Positions 52,500 through 61,691 of a DNA stretch of 64,000 nt are shown here, piece by piece; the first letter of the stretch is position 1; each line of letters opens with the position of its first letter. The notes under the pieces are model-generated. The model was not told where the DNA came from. It made no database searches and worked only from the letters and a program-made list of their open reading frames with translations. Position numbers and translations under genes: made by a program. This stretch comes from Mycolicibacterium peregrinum (lineage in GTDB: Bacteria; Actinomycetota; Actinomycetes; Mycobacteriales; Mycobacteriaceae), in assembly GCF_001665785.1 (NCBI RefSeq), contig NZ_LZSO01000028.1, positions 179,301 to 243,300 on the forward strand, written 5' to 3'.

Positions 52500-52574
52500 T
52501 TTCCGGTTTCCGGGCGCGGTCCACTCACGTGTGAAGCGCTGCGGCGATTTTCCGGCCGCTTTCCCGCCACAGCG

Positions 52575-53414
52575 CTACACACGCGAGGCCCAGGATTTGG
52601 CGATCCGACCGAGCACCTTGGCCATACCGTCCCGGCGCGTGACTCGGATGACGATCCATCCCAGCTCGATCATCTCGTCGACCCGGGCGATGTCCTTGCG
52701 AAGCGTCTCCGGATCGGTGTGATGACTGCCTTCGTATTCGAGCGCGATCTTCAATTCCGGCCAGGCGAGATCGACCTCGCCGATCACCACGCCGTACTCG
52801 TTGCAGACGGGATACTGCGTTTGGGGCCGCGGATAACCCGCGCGAATCACCAATAGCCGCAACCAGGTTTCCTGCGGTGACTCCGACCCAGGGTCCACCA
52901 GCGCGATCGTGGCACGGGCCCGCTTGATCCCCTTGCGGCCCGAGTGGTGTTCGGCCGCCAACTCGATGTCAGCAACCTTCAGCCGGGGCGCCCTCGCCAA
53001 CGCGTCGATGGCAGCGACAGCCGTGTCTTCGGGGAACTTGCAGGCCAGATCGACCGCGGTGCGGGCAGGTGCGGTGAGCCGGATATCGCCGATCGAACAG
53101 ATCTCGTCGTCACCGATCGCGTCGCCCCACGTGACGACCCCCCGAGCCGGCCGCCGATTGTTGGTGTCGATGACGTAGGCGGGCAGGCTCGGGTCGATCC
53201 ACCGCGCCCCGTGAAAGGCCGATGCGGAGAACCCAGCCAGGACTCCGTGTCCCCGCGACCGCAACCAGGCCGCCTTGGCCCGCAGTAGCGCGGTCGGCCT
53301 GGCGTCCCTGGCGACATAGATGTCGCGATGGATGGCTCTGAATCGGGTTCGCAGTTCATGCCGCGTCAGTGCTCCCGAGGCCAGCGCTTGGCTTCCGACG
53401 AATGGATCCCCCAT
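52575..53414 (-). CDS. DUF559 domain protein with AbiEi-like N terminus
   Basis: The 279-residue protein has an N-terminal part that resembles AbiEi-type/HTH-containing modules (ALASGALTRHELRTRFRAIHRDIYVARDARPTALLRAKAAWL, then GVLAGFSASAFHGARW) and a C-terminal DUF559, vsr-related endonuclease-like domain (SPQETWLRLLVIRAGYPRPQTQYPV, then GEVDLAWPELKIALEYEG: the Asp-x-(Glu) and Lys positions of a PD-(D/E)xK fold). Many actinobacterial genomes carry such proteins in several copies; function is unknown, and toxin or repair roles have been suggested by analogy only. It is divergent from the MarR gene, and 75 bases after echA3's end. Confidence 0.8.
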   Translation of the reverse strand: MGDPFVGSQALASGALTRHELRTRFRAIHRDIYVARDARPTALLRAKAAWLRSRGHGVLAGFSASAFHGARWIDPSLPAYVIDTNNRRPARGVVTWGDAIGDDEICSIGDIRLTAPARTAVDLACKFPEDTAVAAIDALARAPRLKVADIELAAEHHSGRKGIKRARATIALVDPGSESPQETWLRLLVIRAGYPRPQTQYPVCNEYGVVIGEVDLAWPELKIALEYEGSHHTDPETLRKDIARVDEMIELGWIVIRVTRRDGMAKVLGRIAKSWASRV

Positions 53415-53499
53415 GGGCGGAGTCTGCCGAGCCCTACCGACAGCGCCTACCGCAGACCAGTCCGCGGACCGCTCGTCGACATTCGCTCCAAAATATATC

Positions 53500-53516
53500 T
53501 ATGTGCTATGCACATA
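53500..53516 (+). promoter_or_regulatory. Palindromic MarR operator overlapping the annotated start
   Basis: TATGTGC, TAT, GCACATA is a perfect dyad in an AT-rich stretch (TATATCTATG upstream can act as -10). It covers an in-frame ATG at 53501 that could be taken as the gene start. The overlap argues that the true start is the GTG at 53519 and that the dyad is the self-regulation site. Confidence 0.65.
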
Positions 53517-53518
53517 TA

Positions 53519-53977
53519 GTGCCTCGCTACAACCAACTCGATGAGCTTCTGGTGCGCATCCACATCGTCCGGCAGCGCCCCGGTTGGCGGCGCCGGCTGA
53601 TCGACGCGTCGGGCAGTGTCCCGTCCCTGTCGACGCTGCGGGTGCTCCGTGCCGTCGAGCAGCGGGAAAAGGCCGGGCACAGCGCCTCGGTCGGCGAGGT
53701 CGCCGAGTACATGGCCGTCGAGCACTCCACGGCCAGCCGCACTGTCGCCAATGTGGTCGCCGCGGGCCTGCTCACCAAAACCCACGACGCCGAAGATCAG
53801 CGCCGGTGCGTCCTCACCCTCACCGAAGAAGGCCGCAACGCCCTGGCCGACGTCACCGAACGGCGCCGGGAGATGGTCGCCGAGACCGTGGCCGAATGGT
53901 CCGAGTCCGACGTCGACAAACTCGTCGACCTGTTGGAGCAGCTGGTCACCGATTTCGAGCGGGGAGTGAGCTCGTGA
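53519..53977 (+). CDS. MarR-family transcriptional regulator
   Basis: I use the GTG at 53519 (V/M-PRYNQLDELLVRIHIV); an in-frame ATG at 53501 is possible but lies in the operator palindrome. The 152-residue product has the MarR winged helix (STLRVLRAVEQREKAGHSASVGEVAEYMAVEHSTASRTVANVVAAGLLTKTHDAEDQRRCVLTLTEEGRNAL). Its stop codon overlaps the GTG of the MFS transporter gene, so the pair is a classic MarR-efflux operon in which the regulator represses itself and the pump, released by an unknown ligand. Confidence 0.9.
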   Translation: MPRYNQLDELLVRIHIVRQRPGWRRRLIDASGSVPSLSTLRVLRAVEQREKAGHSASVGEVAEYMAVEHSTASRTVANVVAAGLLTKTHDAEDQRRCVLTLTEEGRNALADVTERRREMVAETVAEWSESDVDKLVDLLEQLVTDFERGVSS

Positions 53978-55224
53978 CAGCCCAGACCACTGCCCGCCCG
54001 CAGCCGCGCGGCGCCCTGCGGCTGATATTCGACCCGGTTTTCGGTGCCCTGTTCTGGGGCAAGATGTTCTCGGTCGTCGCGGTGTGGACGCACGGCATCG
54101 TCGCGGCCATCGTGATCTTCGACGCCACCGGCTCGGCGGTGATGGTGGGCATGGTCGGCGTCGCACAGTTCCTGCCTCAGCTCATCCTCAGCCCGACCAG
54201 CGGCAAGTGGGCCGACATCGGCGACCCGGCCCGTCAGATCCTGTGGGGCCGGGTGTTGTGCATCATCGGCTCGGGGTCGACCGCAGTCTGGCTGGCCCTG
54301 TCCCCCGACCTGCAGGGCACCGCCGCAGCGATACCCGTGCTCTTCGGCTCCACCCTGGTCGGCTTCGGGTTCGTAATCGGCGGCCCCGCCATGCAGTCGG
54401 TCGTGCCGAGCCTGATCCGCGACGGCGAGCTGGCAACGGCCATGGCGCTCAACAGCATTCCGATGACCATCGGGCGCATCCTGGGTCCCGCGATCGGCGC
54501 CTTCCTGGCCGCGCGTCTCGGTGCGGCGCCCGGCTTCGCGATCAGCGCGGGCCTGCACCTGGTGTTCGCGATCTTCCTGCTGCTGGTCACCTTCCCGGCC
54601 CGGCCCGAACGCAGCCCGCACGGTGACTATCGGGTGCGCGCGGCACTGGCGTATGTGTGGCGGGACCGCCCACTGCTGCTGGCGCTGCTGGCCGTGGCGA
54701 CGGTCGGGTTCGCCTCGGATCCGTCGATCACGCTCACCCCGTCGATGGCCGAGGACCTCGGCGGCAGCGCCCACCTGGTGGGTGCGCTCTCGGCAGCGTT
54801 CGGCGTCGGCGCGGCGCTCGGCATGGTGGTGCTGGCGTCGATGCGCGGACGGCTGGCGGCAGCCCGGGTTTCGGCGATCGGGCTGTGGCTGCTGGTGGCC
54901 GGCTGTGGGCTGCTCGCCGCGGGCACGGTCACCGCCGTGGCGCTGGCCGGTTTCGCGGTCGCGGGGCTGGGCTTCGGTTGGGCGATGACGGGCCTGAGCA
55001 CCGTCGTGCAGGAGCGGGCCCCCGAAGAACTGCGGGGTCGCATCATGGCGCTGTGGCTGGTCGGTTTCCTCGGGTCGCGCCCGTTCGCGGCGGCGTTGTT
55101 GGGTGGCGCGGCCGACGTGTTCAGCGTGCGGGTGGCATTCGTCATCGCGGGTGCCATCACCCTGGTCGTCGCGCTCGCGGCCCGACCCGCCGCTCTGTCG
55201 GCACCAAACGCGGCAACACTCTGA
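53974..55224 (+). CDS. MFS transporter
   Basis: The GTG at 53974 overlaps the MarR stop by 4 bases. The 416-residue protein has about 12 hydrophobic helices in the major facilitator pattern, with SGKWADIGDPARQI (motif A-like loop between helices 2 and 3), a central cytoplasmic loop (FPARPERSPHGDYRVRAALAYVWRD) and ERAPEELRGRIMALWLVGFLG near helix 10, typical of the enterobactin-exporter-like MFS_3 group. It probably exports a small compound sensed by the MarR protein. The upstream extension of the frame is MarR coding sequence in another frame and not part of the gene. Confidence 0.9.
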   Translation: MTAQTTARPQPRGALRLIFDPVFGALFWGKMFSVVAVWTHGIVAAIVIFDATGSAVMVGMVGVAQFLPQLILSPTSGKWADIGDPARQILWGRVLCIIGSGSTAVWLALSPDLQGTAAAIPVLFGSTLVGFGFVIGGPAMQSVVPSLIRDGELATAMALNSIPMTIGRILGPAIGAFLAARLGAAPGFAISAGLHLVFAIFLLLVTFPARPERSPHGDYRVRAALAYVWRDRPLLLALLAVATVGFASDPSITLTPSMAEDLGGSAHLVGALSAAFGVGAALGMVVLASMRGRLAAARVSAIGLWLLVAGCGLLAAGTVTAVALAGFAVAGLGFGWAMTGLSTVVQERAPEELRGRIMALWLVGFLGSRPFAAALLGGAADVFSVRVAFVIAGAITLVVALAARPAALSAPNAATL

Positions 55225-55248
55225 CCGGGTCTCCTATCGTGTCTTTCA

Positions 55249-58200
55249 ATGGGACTGCACCTGCACCGGGCCGAGCGCACCGATCTGCTCGCCGACGGGC
55301 TGGCAGATCTGCTGTCGCACCCGCCGACTGACCCGTTCGCCCAGGAGCTGGTGCTGGTCCCGGCGAAGGGTGTGGAGCGCTGGCTGAGTCAGCGGCTGTC
55401 GAACCGGCTGGGGATCTGCGCGGCGGTCGAGTTCCGCAACCCGCGTTCGCTGATCGCCGAGCTGACGGGAACGGCCGAGCACGATCCGTGGTCGGCCGAC
55501 GCGATGGCCTGGCCGCTGCTGGCGGTCATCGACGACAATCTGGATCAGCCGTGGTGTGAGCCGGTGGCCACGCACCTGGGTCACTTCGAGACCGGTGACG
55601 AGTACGAGCTGCGTCAGGGCCGGCGCTATGCGGTGGCCCGACGCCTGGCCGGTTTGTTCGCCTCGTATGCACGGCAGCGCCCGCAACTGCTGGTCGATTG
55701 GGCGGAGCTGCCCGATGACCTATCCTGGCAGGCACCGCTGTGGCAGGCACTCACCGAGCGCATCGGTGCCGAGCCTCCGCATGTCCGGCACGCGGAAACC
55801 CTTGCCCGGCTCGCCGATTCGCCCAGCGACCTACCAGAGCGCCTGTCATTGTTCGGGCACACCCGGTTGCCGGTCACCGAGATCGAGTTGCTCACCGCGC
55901 TGGCCACCCATCACGATCTGCACCTGTGGCTGCCGCATCCCAGCGACGACCTGTGGCAGTCGCTGACCGCGCACACGGGCCCGCTCCCCCGCCGCGAGGA
56001 CACCAGCCACCGCGATGTGGGCCACCCGCTGCTGGCCACCCTCGGCCGTGACCTGCGGGAACTGCAGCGCGGGCTGCCCGTCCCGGACACCGACGAATAT
56101 CTCAGCGGCACAGGGTATCCCGACACCGTGCTGGGCTGGCTGCAGTCCGACATCGCGGCCAACGCGGTCCGGCCGGCCGGGCGGGTGCCGCGGCTGAAGG
56201 ACCGCTCGATTCAGGTGCACAGCTGTCACGGCCCGGCCCGGCAGATCGAGGTGCTGCGCGAGGTACTGCTGGGTCTGCTCGCCGATGACCCGACGCTGGA
56301 GCCGCGCGACATCCTGGTGATGTGCCCCGACATCGAGACCTATGCACCGTTGATCACGGCCGGGTTCGGGCTGGGCGATGTGGTGCGCGGCGCGCATCCG
56401 GCGCACAAGCTGCGGGTGCGGCTGGCCGATCGCGCTCTGGTGCAGACGAATCCGCTGCTGTCGGTGGCGGCCTCGGTGCTGGCCCTGGCCGGTGGGCGGG
56501 CCACCGCGAGCGAGGTGCTGAACCTGGCCGAGTCACCGCCGGTGCGGGCCCGGTTCGGATTCACCGACGACGATCTGGAGGCCATCACCGCCTGGGTGCG
56601 TGAGGCCAACATCCGGTGGGGTTTCGATCAGGAGCACCGCAGCCCCTACGGTGTCGAGTTCCTGCACAACACCTGGCGTTTCGGGATCGACCGGGTGCTG
56701 GCCGGGGTGGCGATGTCCGACGATTCGCACGCCTGGCTGGGCACCACGCTGCCGCTCGACGACGTCAGCAGCAACCGGGTCGAGCTGGCGGGCCGGTTCG
56801 CCGACTTCGTGGAAAAGCTCAGCCACGCCGTCCGTCAGCTGAGCGGGGTACGCCCCCTCGACGCGTGGTTGTCGGCGCTGGGAACCGGGATCGAGGCGTT
56901 GGCGTACTCCGACGAGGAGTGGCCCGCGGCCCAGGTGCAGCGTGAGTTCGCCGAGATCGGCGAGGCCGCCGGTGCGGGAGAGACGCCGATGCGGCTCAGT
57001 GATGTTCGCGCACTGCTGGATCGCCATCTGGCCGGGCGGCCGACGCGGGCCAACTTCCGCACCGGCACGCTGACCGTGTGCACCATGGTGCCGATGCGCT
57101 CGGTGCCGCACCGGGTGGTGTGCCTGGTCGGATTGGACGACGGGGTGTTTCCGCGCCTGGGTGCGGTCGACGGGGACGACGTGCTGGCCCGCGACCCGCG
57201 CACGGGTGAGCGCGACATCCGCTCGGAGGACCGCCAGCTCCTGCTCGACGCGATCGGGGCGGCTACGCAGACGCTCGTGGTCACCTATACCGGTGCCAAC
57301 GAATACTCCGGCCAGGCCCGCCCGCCTGCGGTGCCGCTGGCCGAGTTGCTCGACACGCTCAGGGTCACCGCCGAGCAGCCCGTGGATGTGGTGACCACTC
57401 ACCCATTGCAGCCCTTCGATATTCGCAACGTGACCCCCGGCGCACTGCTGCCCGAGGGGCCGTTCACCTTCGATCCCACCGCGCTCACCGCCGCGCAGGC
57501 CAGCGCGGGGCAGCGGGCCGACCGGCCGGCGTTCTTCGCCCACCAACTGCCCCCGCGTCCAGCCGAGGATGTCGCGCTGGAGGATCTCGTCACGTTCTTC
57601 AGGGATCCGGTGAAGGGCTTCTTCCGGGCCCTGGAGTACACGCTGCCGTGGGATGTGGACGGGGTGTCGGATGTGATGCCGGTGGACATCGACGCGCTGG
57701 AGGAATGGACAGTCGGCGATCGCATGCTCGGCGACATCATGGGTGGCATGACCCCGGCCGATGCCCAACAGGCCGAGTGGCGGCGCGGCACCCTGCCGCC
57801 CGGTCAGCTGGGCTGGCGCCGCGCGATCGCACTGCGTGATCGGTGTGCCCTGCTGGCCACCGACGCCCTGCGGTACCGGGACGCCGACCCGCAGGCCTAT
57901 GACGTCGACATCGACCTCGGCACCGGGCGACGGATCACCGGTACGGTCTCTCCGGTGTTCGGCGAGAGGCTGGTGTCGGTGACGTACTCCAAGCTCGACG
58001 GCAAGCATCTGCTGCAGTCCTGGATTCCGTTGCTGGCGTTGGCCGCCGGGCATCCCGACCGGGACTGGGCGGCCGTGTGCATCGGGCGGCCCCGCCGCGG
58101 CGACACCCCGCGCATCGAAGGGTTGGGTCGTCCGGACAATCCGGTCGAGCTGCTGGCCGATCTGGCCGCCATCTACGACGCAGGCCGCCGGGAGCCCTTA

Positions 58201-58440
58201 CCTCTGCCCATCAAGACCTCCTATGCGTGGGCGGCCGCACGCCACGCCGGTGACGACCCGGAGCGTGAGGCCGGGTTCCGTTGGCGCAGCGGCAGATTCC
58301 CAGGTGAGGACGAGGCACCCGCTCATGTGCGGGCCTGGGGCCGGAGTGCGCCGTTGAGCCGGCTCGTCGGGCTCGGGCTCGGTGAATACTCGGACCGGTT
58401 GTGGCTGCCGCTCCTGCAGGCCGAGAAGTCCACCCGGTGA
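55249..58440 (+). CDS. recC: Exodeoxyribonuclease V subunit gamma (RecC)
   Basis: RecC scaffolds the RecBCD helicase-nuclease and reads Chi-like sites. The 1063-residue protein (M. tuberculosis 1097) opens with LHLHRAERTDLLADGLADLL, continues with PAKGVERWLSQRLSNRLG, has a SF1-helicase-like fold that lacks a Walker A motif, and the VHSCHGPARQIEVLREVLLGLL segment typical of RecC. Its stop overlaps the recB GTG by 3 bases (GTGA). In mycobacteria RecBCD supports single-strand annealing while AdnAB drives recombination; this is general knowledge and not visible here. Confidence 0.95.
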   Translation: MGLHLHRAERTDLLADGLADLLSHPPTDPFAQELVLVPAKGVERWLSQRLSNRLGICAAVEFRNPRSLIAELTGTAEHDPWSADAMAWPLLAVIDDNLDQPWCEPVATHLGHFETGDEYELRQGRRYAVARRLAGLFASYARQRPQLLVDWAELPDDLSWQAPLWQALTERIGAEPPHVRHAETLARLADSPSDLPERLSLFGHTRLPVTEIELLTALATHHDLHLWLPHPSDDLWQSLTAHTGPLPRREDTSHRDVGHPLLATLGRDLRELQRGLPVPDTDEYLSGTGYPDTVLGWLQSDIAANAVRPAGRVPRLKDRSIQVHSCHGPARQIEVLREVLLGLLADDPTLEPRDILVMCPDIETYAPLITAGFGLGDVVRGAHPAHKLRVRLADRALVQTNPLLSVAASVLALAGGRATASEVLNLAESPPVRARFGFTDDDLEAITAWVREANIRWGFDQEHRSPYGVEFLHNTWRFGIDRVLAGVAMSDDSHAWLGTTLPLDDVSSNRVELAGRFADFVEKLSHAVRQLSGVRPLDAWLSALGTGIEALAYSDEEWPAAQVQREFAEIGEAAGAGETPMRLSDVRALLDRHLAGRPTRANFRTGTLTVCTMVPMRSVPHRVVCLVGLDDGVFPRLGAVDGDDVLARDPRTGERDIRSEDRQLLLDAIGAATQTLVVTYTGANEYSGQARPPAVPLAELLDTLRVTAEQPVDVVTTHPLQPFDIRNVTPGALLPEGPFTFDPTALTAAQASAGQRADRPAFFAHQLPPRPAEDVALEDLVTFFRDPVKGFFRALEYTLPWDVDGVSDVMPVDIDALEEWTVGDRMLGDIMGGMTPADAQQAEWRRGTLPPGQLGWRRAIALRDRCALLATDALRYRDADPQAYDVDIDLGTGRRITGTVSPVFGERLVSVTYSKLDGKHLLQSWIPLLALAAGHPDRDWAAVCIGRPRRGDTPRIEGLGRPDNPVELLADLAAIYDAGRREPLPLPIKTSYAWAAARHAGDDPEREAGFRWRSGRFPGEDEAPAHVRAWGRSAPLSRLVGLGLGEYSDRLWLPLLQAEKSTR

Positions 58441-61400
58441 ACGTCTTCGACCTGCTCGGCCCACTGCCGCAGACCAACAGCACCACGGTGCTGGAGGCCA
58501 GTGCGGGCACCGGAAAGACCTTCGCGCTGGCCGGGCTGGTGACCCGCCTGGTGGCCGAGGGTGCGGCGACACTGGATCAGATGCTGCTCATCACCTTCGG
58601 CCGGGCGGCCAGTCAGGAGTTGCGGGAGCGGGTGCGGGCCCAGATCGTCGGCGCCCTGGCGGCGTTGGAGGACCCGTCACGCGCCCACAACGATCTGCTG
58701 CAGTATCTGGTCGCCGAGGACCAGCAGGCCCGTGGACAGCGGCTGCGCGACGCGCTCGCGGGTTTCGATGCGGCCACCATCGCGACGACGCACCAGTTCT
58801 GCCAGATCGTCCTGAAATCCCTCGGTGTGGCCGGGGACAGCGATTCGGGCGTGACGCTGGTCGAGAGTCTTGACGAGTTGGTGTGCGAGATCACCGACGA
58901 TCTGTATCTCGCCCACTTCGGTGCGCAGCGGGATACCCCGGAGCTGGGCTATGCCGAGGCGCTGCGGCTGGCCCGGGTGGTGGTGGCCAATCCGGCGACC
59001 GAACTGCGCCCGCTGGATCCCGAACCGGAGTCCCCGGCGGGCATTCGGGTCGCGTTCGCGCGGGCAGTGCTGGCGGAGTTGGAGATTCGTAAGCGCCGGC
59101 GCGGCGTGCTGGGCTACGACGATCTGCTGACCCGCCTGGCCGGGGCGCTGACCGCGGAGAACTCCGCAGCCAGGGTGCGGATGGCGCAGCGCTGGCCGAT
59201 CGTGATGGTCGACGAGTTCCAGGACACCGACCCGGTGCAGTGGCAGGTGATCGAGCGGGCGTTCTCCGGGCGTTCCACCCTGATCCTGATCGGTGACCCC
59301 AAGCAGGCGATCTACGCGTTCCGCGGCGGCGACATCGACACCTATCTGCGGGCCGCGGCGACTGCGGGCGACAAACAGACGCTGGGCACCAACTGGCGCA
59401 GCGACAGTGTGCTGGTCGACCGGTTGCAGGCGGTGCTGCGGGGTGCCGAGCTCGGTGGTCCGGACATCGTGGTGCACGACATGCAGGCACACCATCAGGG
59501 GCACCGGCTGGCCGGGGCGCCGTACAACGATCCTTTCCGGCTGCGCGTGGTGACGCGGAACCGCACCGGCACCAAGGTGATTCCGATCGCGGATCTGCGC
59601 CGCCACATCGGCAGGGATCTGGCCGCCGACATCGGGGCGTTGCTGGCCAGTGAGGCCACCTATGCCGGTGAGAAGCTGAAGGCGGGCGATATCGCGGTGA
59701 TCGTCGAGACCCACAAGGACGCCCGCGCCTGCCACACCGCACTGCTCGACGCCGGCATCCCCGCGGTCTACACCGGCGATTCGGACGTGTTCAATTCCGA
59801 GGCGGCCGAGGACTGGCTGTATCTGCTGGAGGCCTTCGATCAGCCGCACCGGCCCGGGTTGGTGCGGGCCGCGGCCGCCACGATGTTCTTCGGGGAGACT
59901 GCGGAAACCCTTGCCGCGGGCGGTGATGCGTTGACCGACCGGGTCGCCGACACGCTGCGCACCTGGGCCGGCCATGCCCGCGAGCGGGGTGTGGCGGCGA
60001 TCTTCGAAGCCGCGCAGCTGGCGGGCATGGGCAGGCGGGTGCTGTCCTGGCAGGGCGGGGAACGGTTGATGACCGACCTGGCCCACATGACCCAGTTGCT
60101 CGGCGACACCGCCCACCGCGAGGGCTTCGGGCTGGCCGCGCTGCGGGACTGGCTGCGCACTCAACGCAGCGAGGGCGGCGGCGCCTCCGAGCGCAACCGC
60201 CGCCTGGACAGTGACGCGGCCGCGGTGCAGATCATGACGGTGTGGGTGAGCAAGGGGCTGCAGTTCCCGATCGTGTACCTGCCGTTCGCGTTCAATCGGT
60301 ATGTGCCGGAACCGGATCTGATCCTGTTCCATGACGAGGGGGTCCGCTGTCTGCAGATCGGCGGCCCCGACCCGGCGGTGACCCGCGCGGGCCGGACCGA
60401 AGCCGCTGCCGACGACAGCCGCCTGACCTATGTGGCGATGACGCGGGCCCAGTCGCAGGTGGTGGCCTGGTGGGCACCGTCGAATGACGAGCCGAACGGC
60501 GGCCTCTCGCGGCTGCTGCGCGGGCGGGCCCCCGGACAGGCCGCGGTACCCGACAGGTGCGCACCGGCCAGGGTCTCCGATGACGATGCACTGGCCCGGC
60601 TCCGGGCCTGGGAGGCCGCGGGTGGTCCGGTGTTGGAGGAATCGGTGATCGGCGAGGTCATGCCGGTACCGGTCCATGCGATACCAGATGATCTGGCGGC
60701 GCGGCATTTTCACCGCTCCATCGACACGGCGTGGCGGCGGACGTCCTATTCGGGGCTGCTGCGGGCAGCCGAGGACGGCGAACACTCCGGGGTGTCCAGC
60801 GAGCCCGAGGTCGTCGAGCTCGACGACGAGTCGACCGATATCACCGTCGTGGCCCCCGCCCGGGGCGTCGACGTGCCCTCCCCCATGGCCGCACTGCCGA
60901 CGGGAGCCGCGTTCGGCTCGCTCGTGCACGCGGTGCTGGAGACCGCCGACCCACTGGCCGCGGATCTGACAGCCGAGCTGGAGGGCGAGGTGCGACGGCA
61001 CGCCGCCCGCTGGCCGGTCGAGGTCGAGGCCGACGAGCTGGCAGCCGCCCTGCTGCCGATGCACGACACCCCGCTGGGACCGTTGGCTCCGGGGATGACG
61101 CTGCGCCAGATCGGGTTGGCGGACCGGTTGTGCGAGTTGGACTTCGAGTTCCCGATGGCCGGTGGCGATCTGCGCGGCGGCGAGTTCGCGCGGTTGGCCG
61201 AGATCGGCGCCCTGCTCGATGAGCATCTGCCTGCCGACGATCCCCTGGCCGTCTATGCCGAGCGGTTGTCGACCGGGCTGCTGGGCCGTCAGCCGTTGCG
61301 CGGCTACCTGTCCGGTTCGGTGGATGTGGTGCTGCGGATCGGTCAGCGTTTCGTGATCGTCGACTACAAGACCAACTGGCTGGGCACCGGTGACGCGCCA

Positions 61401-61691
61401 CTCACCGCGGCCGATTACGGGCGGGACCGGATGGTCGAGGCCATGCTGCACTCGGACTATCCGTTGCAGGCGTTGTTGTACAGCGTTGTGCTGCACCGGT
61501 TCCTGAGCTGGCGACTGCCCGGCTACGACCCGGCGACACATCTGGGTGGGGTGCTGTATCTGTTCGTGCGCGGGATGTGCGGGACGCAGACGCCAGTCGT
61601 CGACGGACATCCGGCCGGCGTGTTCAGCTGGGAACCGCCCGCCAAGTTGGTCATCGCGATGTCGGAGCTACTGGACAAGGGAGCCCGGTGA
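58437..61691 (+). CDS. recB: Exodeoxyribonuclease V subunit beta (RecB)
   Basis: RecB is the 3'-5' helicase and the nuclease of RecBCD. The GTG at 58437 overlaps the recC stop; the 1084-residue protein has Walker A EASAGTGKTF, VDEFQDTDPVQWQV (Walker B), MTVWVSKGLQFPIVYLPFAF, YVAMTRAQSQ, and a C-terminal RecB nuclease domain with FVIVDYKTNW (Asp-x-Lys) and GxxDxxL-like GSVDVVLRIG. All parts of a functional RecB are therefore present. Its stop overlaps the recD GTG in the same way. Confidence 0.95.
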   Translation: MNVFDLLGPLPQTNSTTVLEASAGTGKTFALAGLVTRLVAEGAATLDQMLLITFGRAASQELRERVRAQIVGALAALEDPSRAHNDLLQYLVAEDQQARGQRLRDALAGFDAATIATTHQFCQIVLKSLGVAGDSDSGVTLVESLDELVCEITDDLYLAHFGAQRDTPELGYAEALRLARVVVANPATELRPLDPEPESPAGIRVAFARAVLAELEIRKRRRGVLGYDDLLTRLAGALTAENSAARVRMAQRWPIVMVDEFQDTDPVQWQVIERAFSGRSTLILIGDPKQAIYAFRGGDIDTYLRAAATAGDKQTLGTNWRSDSVLVDRLQAVLRGAELGGPDIVVHDMQAHHQGHRLAGAPYNDPFRLRVVTRNRTGTKVIPIADLRRHIGRDLAADIGALLASEATYAGEKLKAGDIAVIVETHKDARACHTALLDAGIPAVYTGDSDVFNSEAAEDWLYLLEAFDQPHRPGLVRAAAATMFFGETAETLAAGGDALTDRVADTLRTWAGHARERGVAAIFEAAQLAGMGRRVLSWQGGERLMTDLAHMTQLLGDTAHREGFGLAALRDWLRTQRSEGGGASERNRRLDSDAAAVQIMTVWVSKGLQFPIVYLPFAFNRYVPEPDLILFHDEGVRCLQIGGPDPAVTRAGRTEAAADDSRLTYVAMTRAQSQVVAWWAPSNDEPNGGLSRLLRGRAPGQAAVPDRCAPARVSDDDALARLRAWEAAGGPVLEESVIGEVMPVPVHAIPDDLAARHFHRSIDTAWRRTSYSGLLRAAEDGEHSGVSSEPEVVELDDESTDITVVAPARGVDVPSPMAALPTGAAFGSLVHAVLETADPLAADLTAELEGEVRRHAARWPVEVEADELAAALLPMHDTPLGPLAPGMTLRQIGLADRLCELDFEFPMAGGDLRGGEFARLAEIGALLDEHLPADDPLAVYAERLSTGLLGRQPLRGYLSGSVDVVLRIGQRFVIVDYKTNWLGTGDAPLTAADYGRDRMVEAMLHSDYPLQALLYSVVLHRFLSWRLPGYDPATHLGGVLYLFVRGMCGTQTPVVDGHPAGVFSWEPPAKLVIAMSELLDKGAR

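Noticed and set aside
58677..61610. Minus-strand 977-codon frame in recB
   Set aside because: Shadow of recB; the product is His/Arg/Gln-rich without domain similarity.
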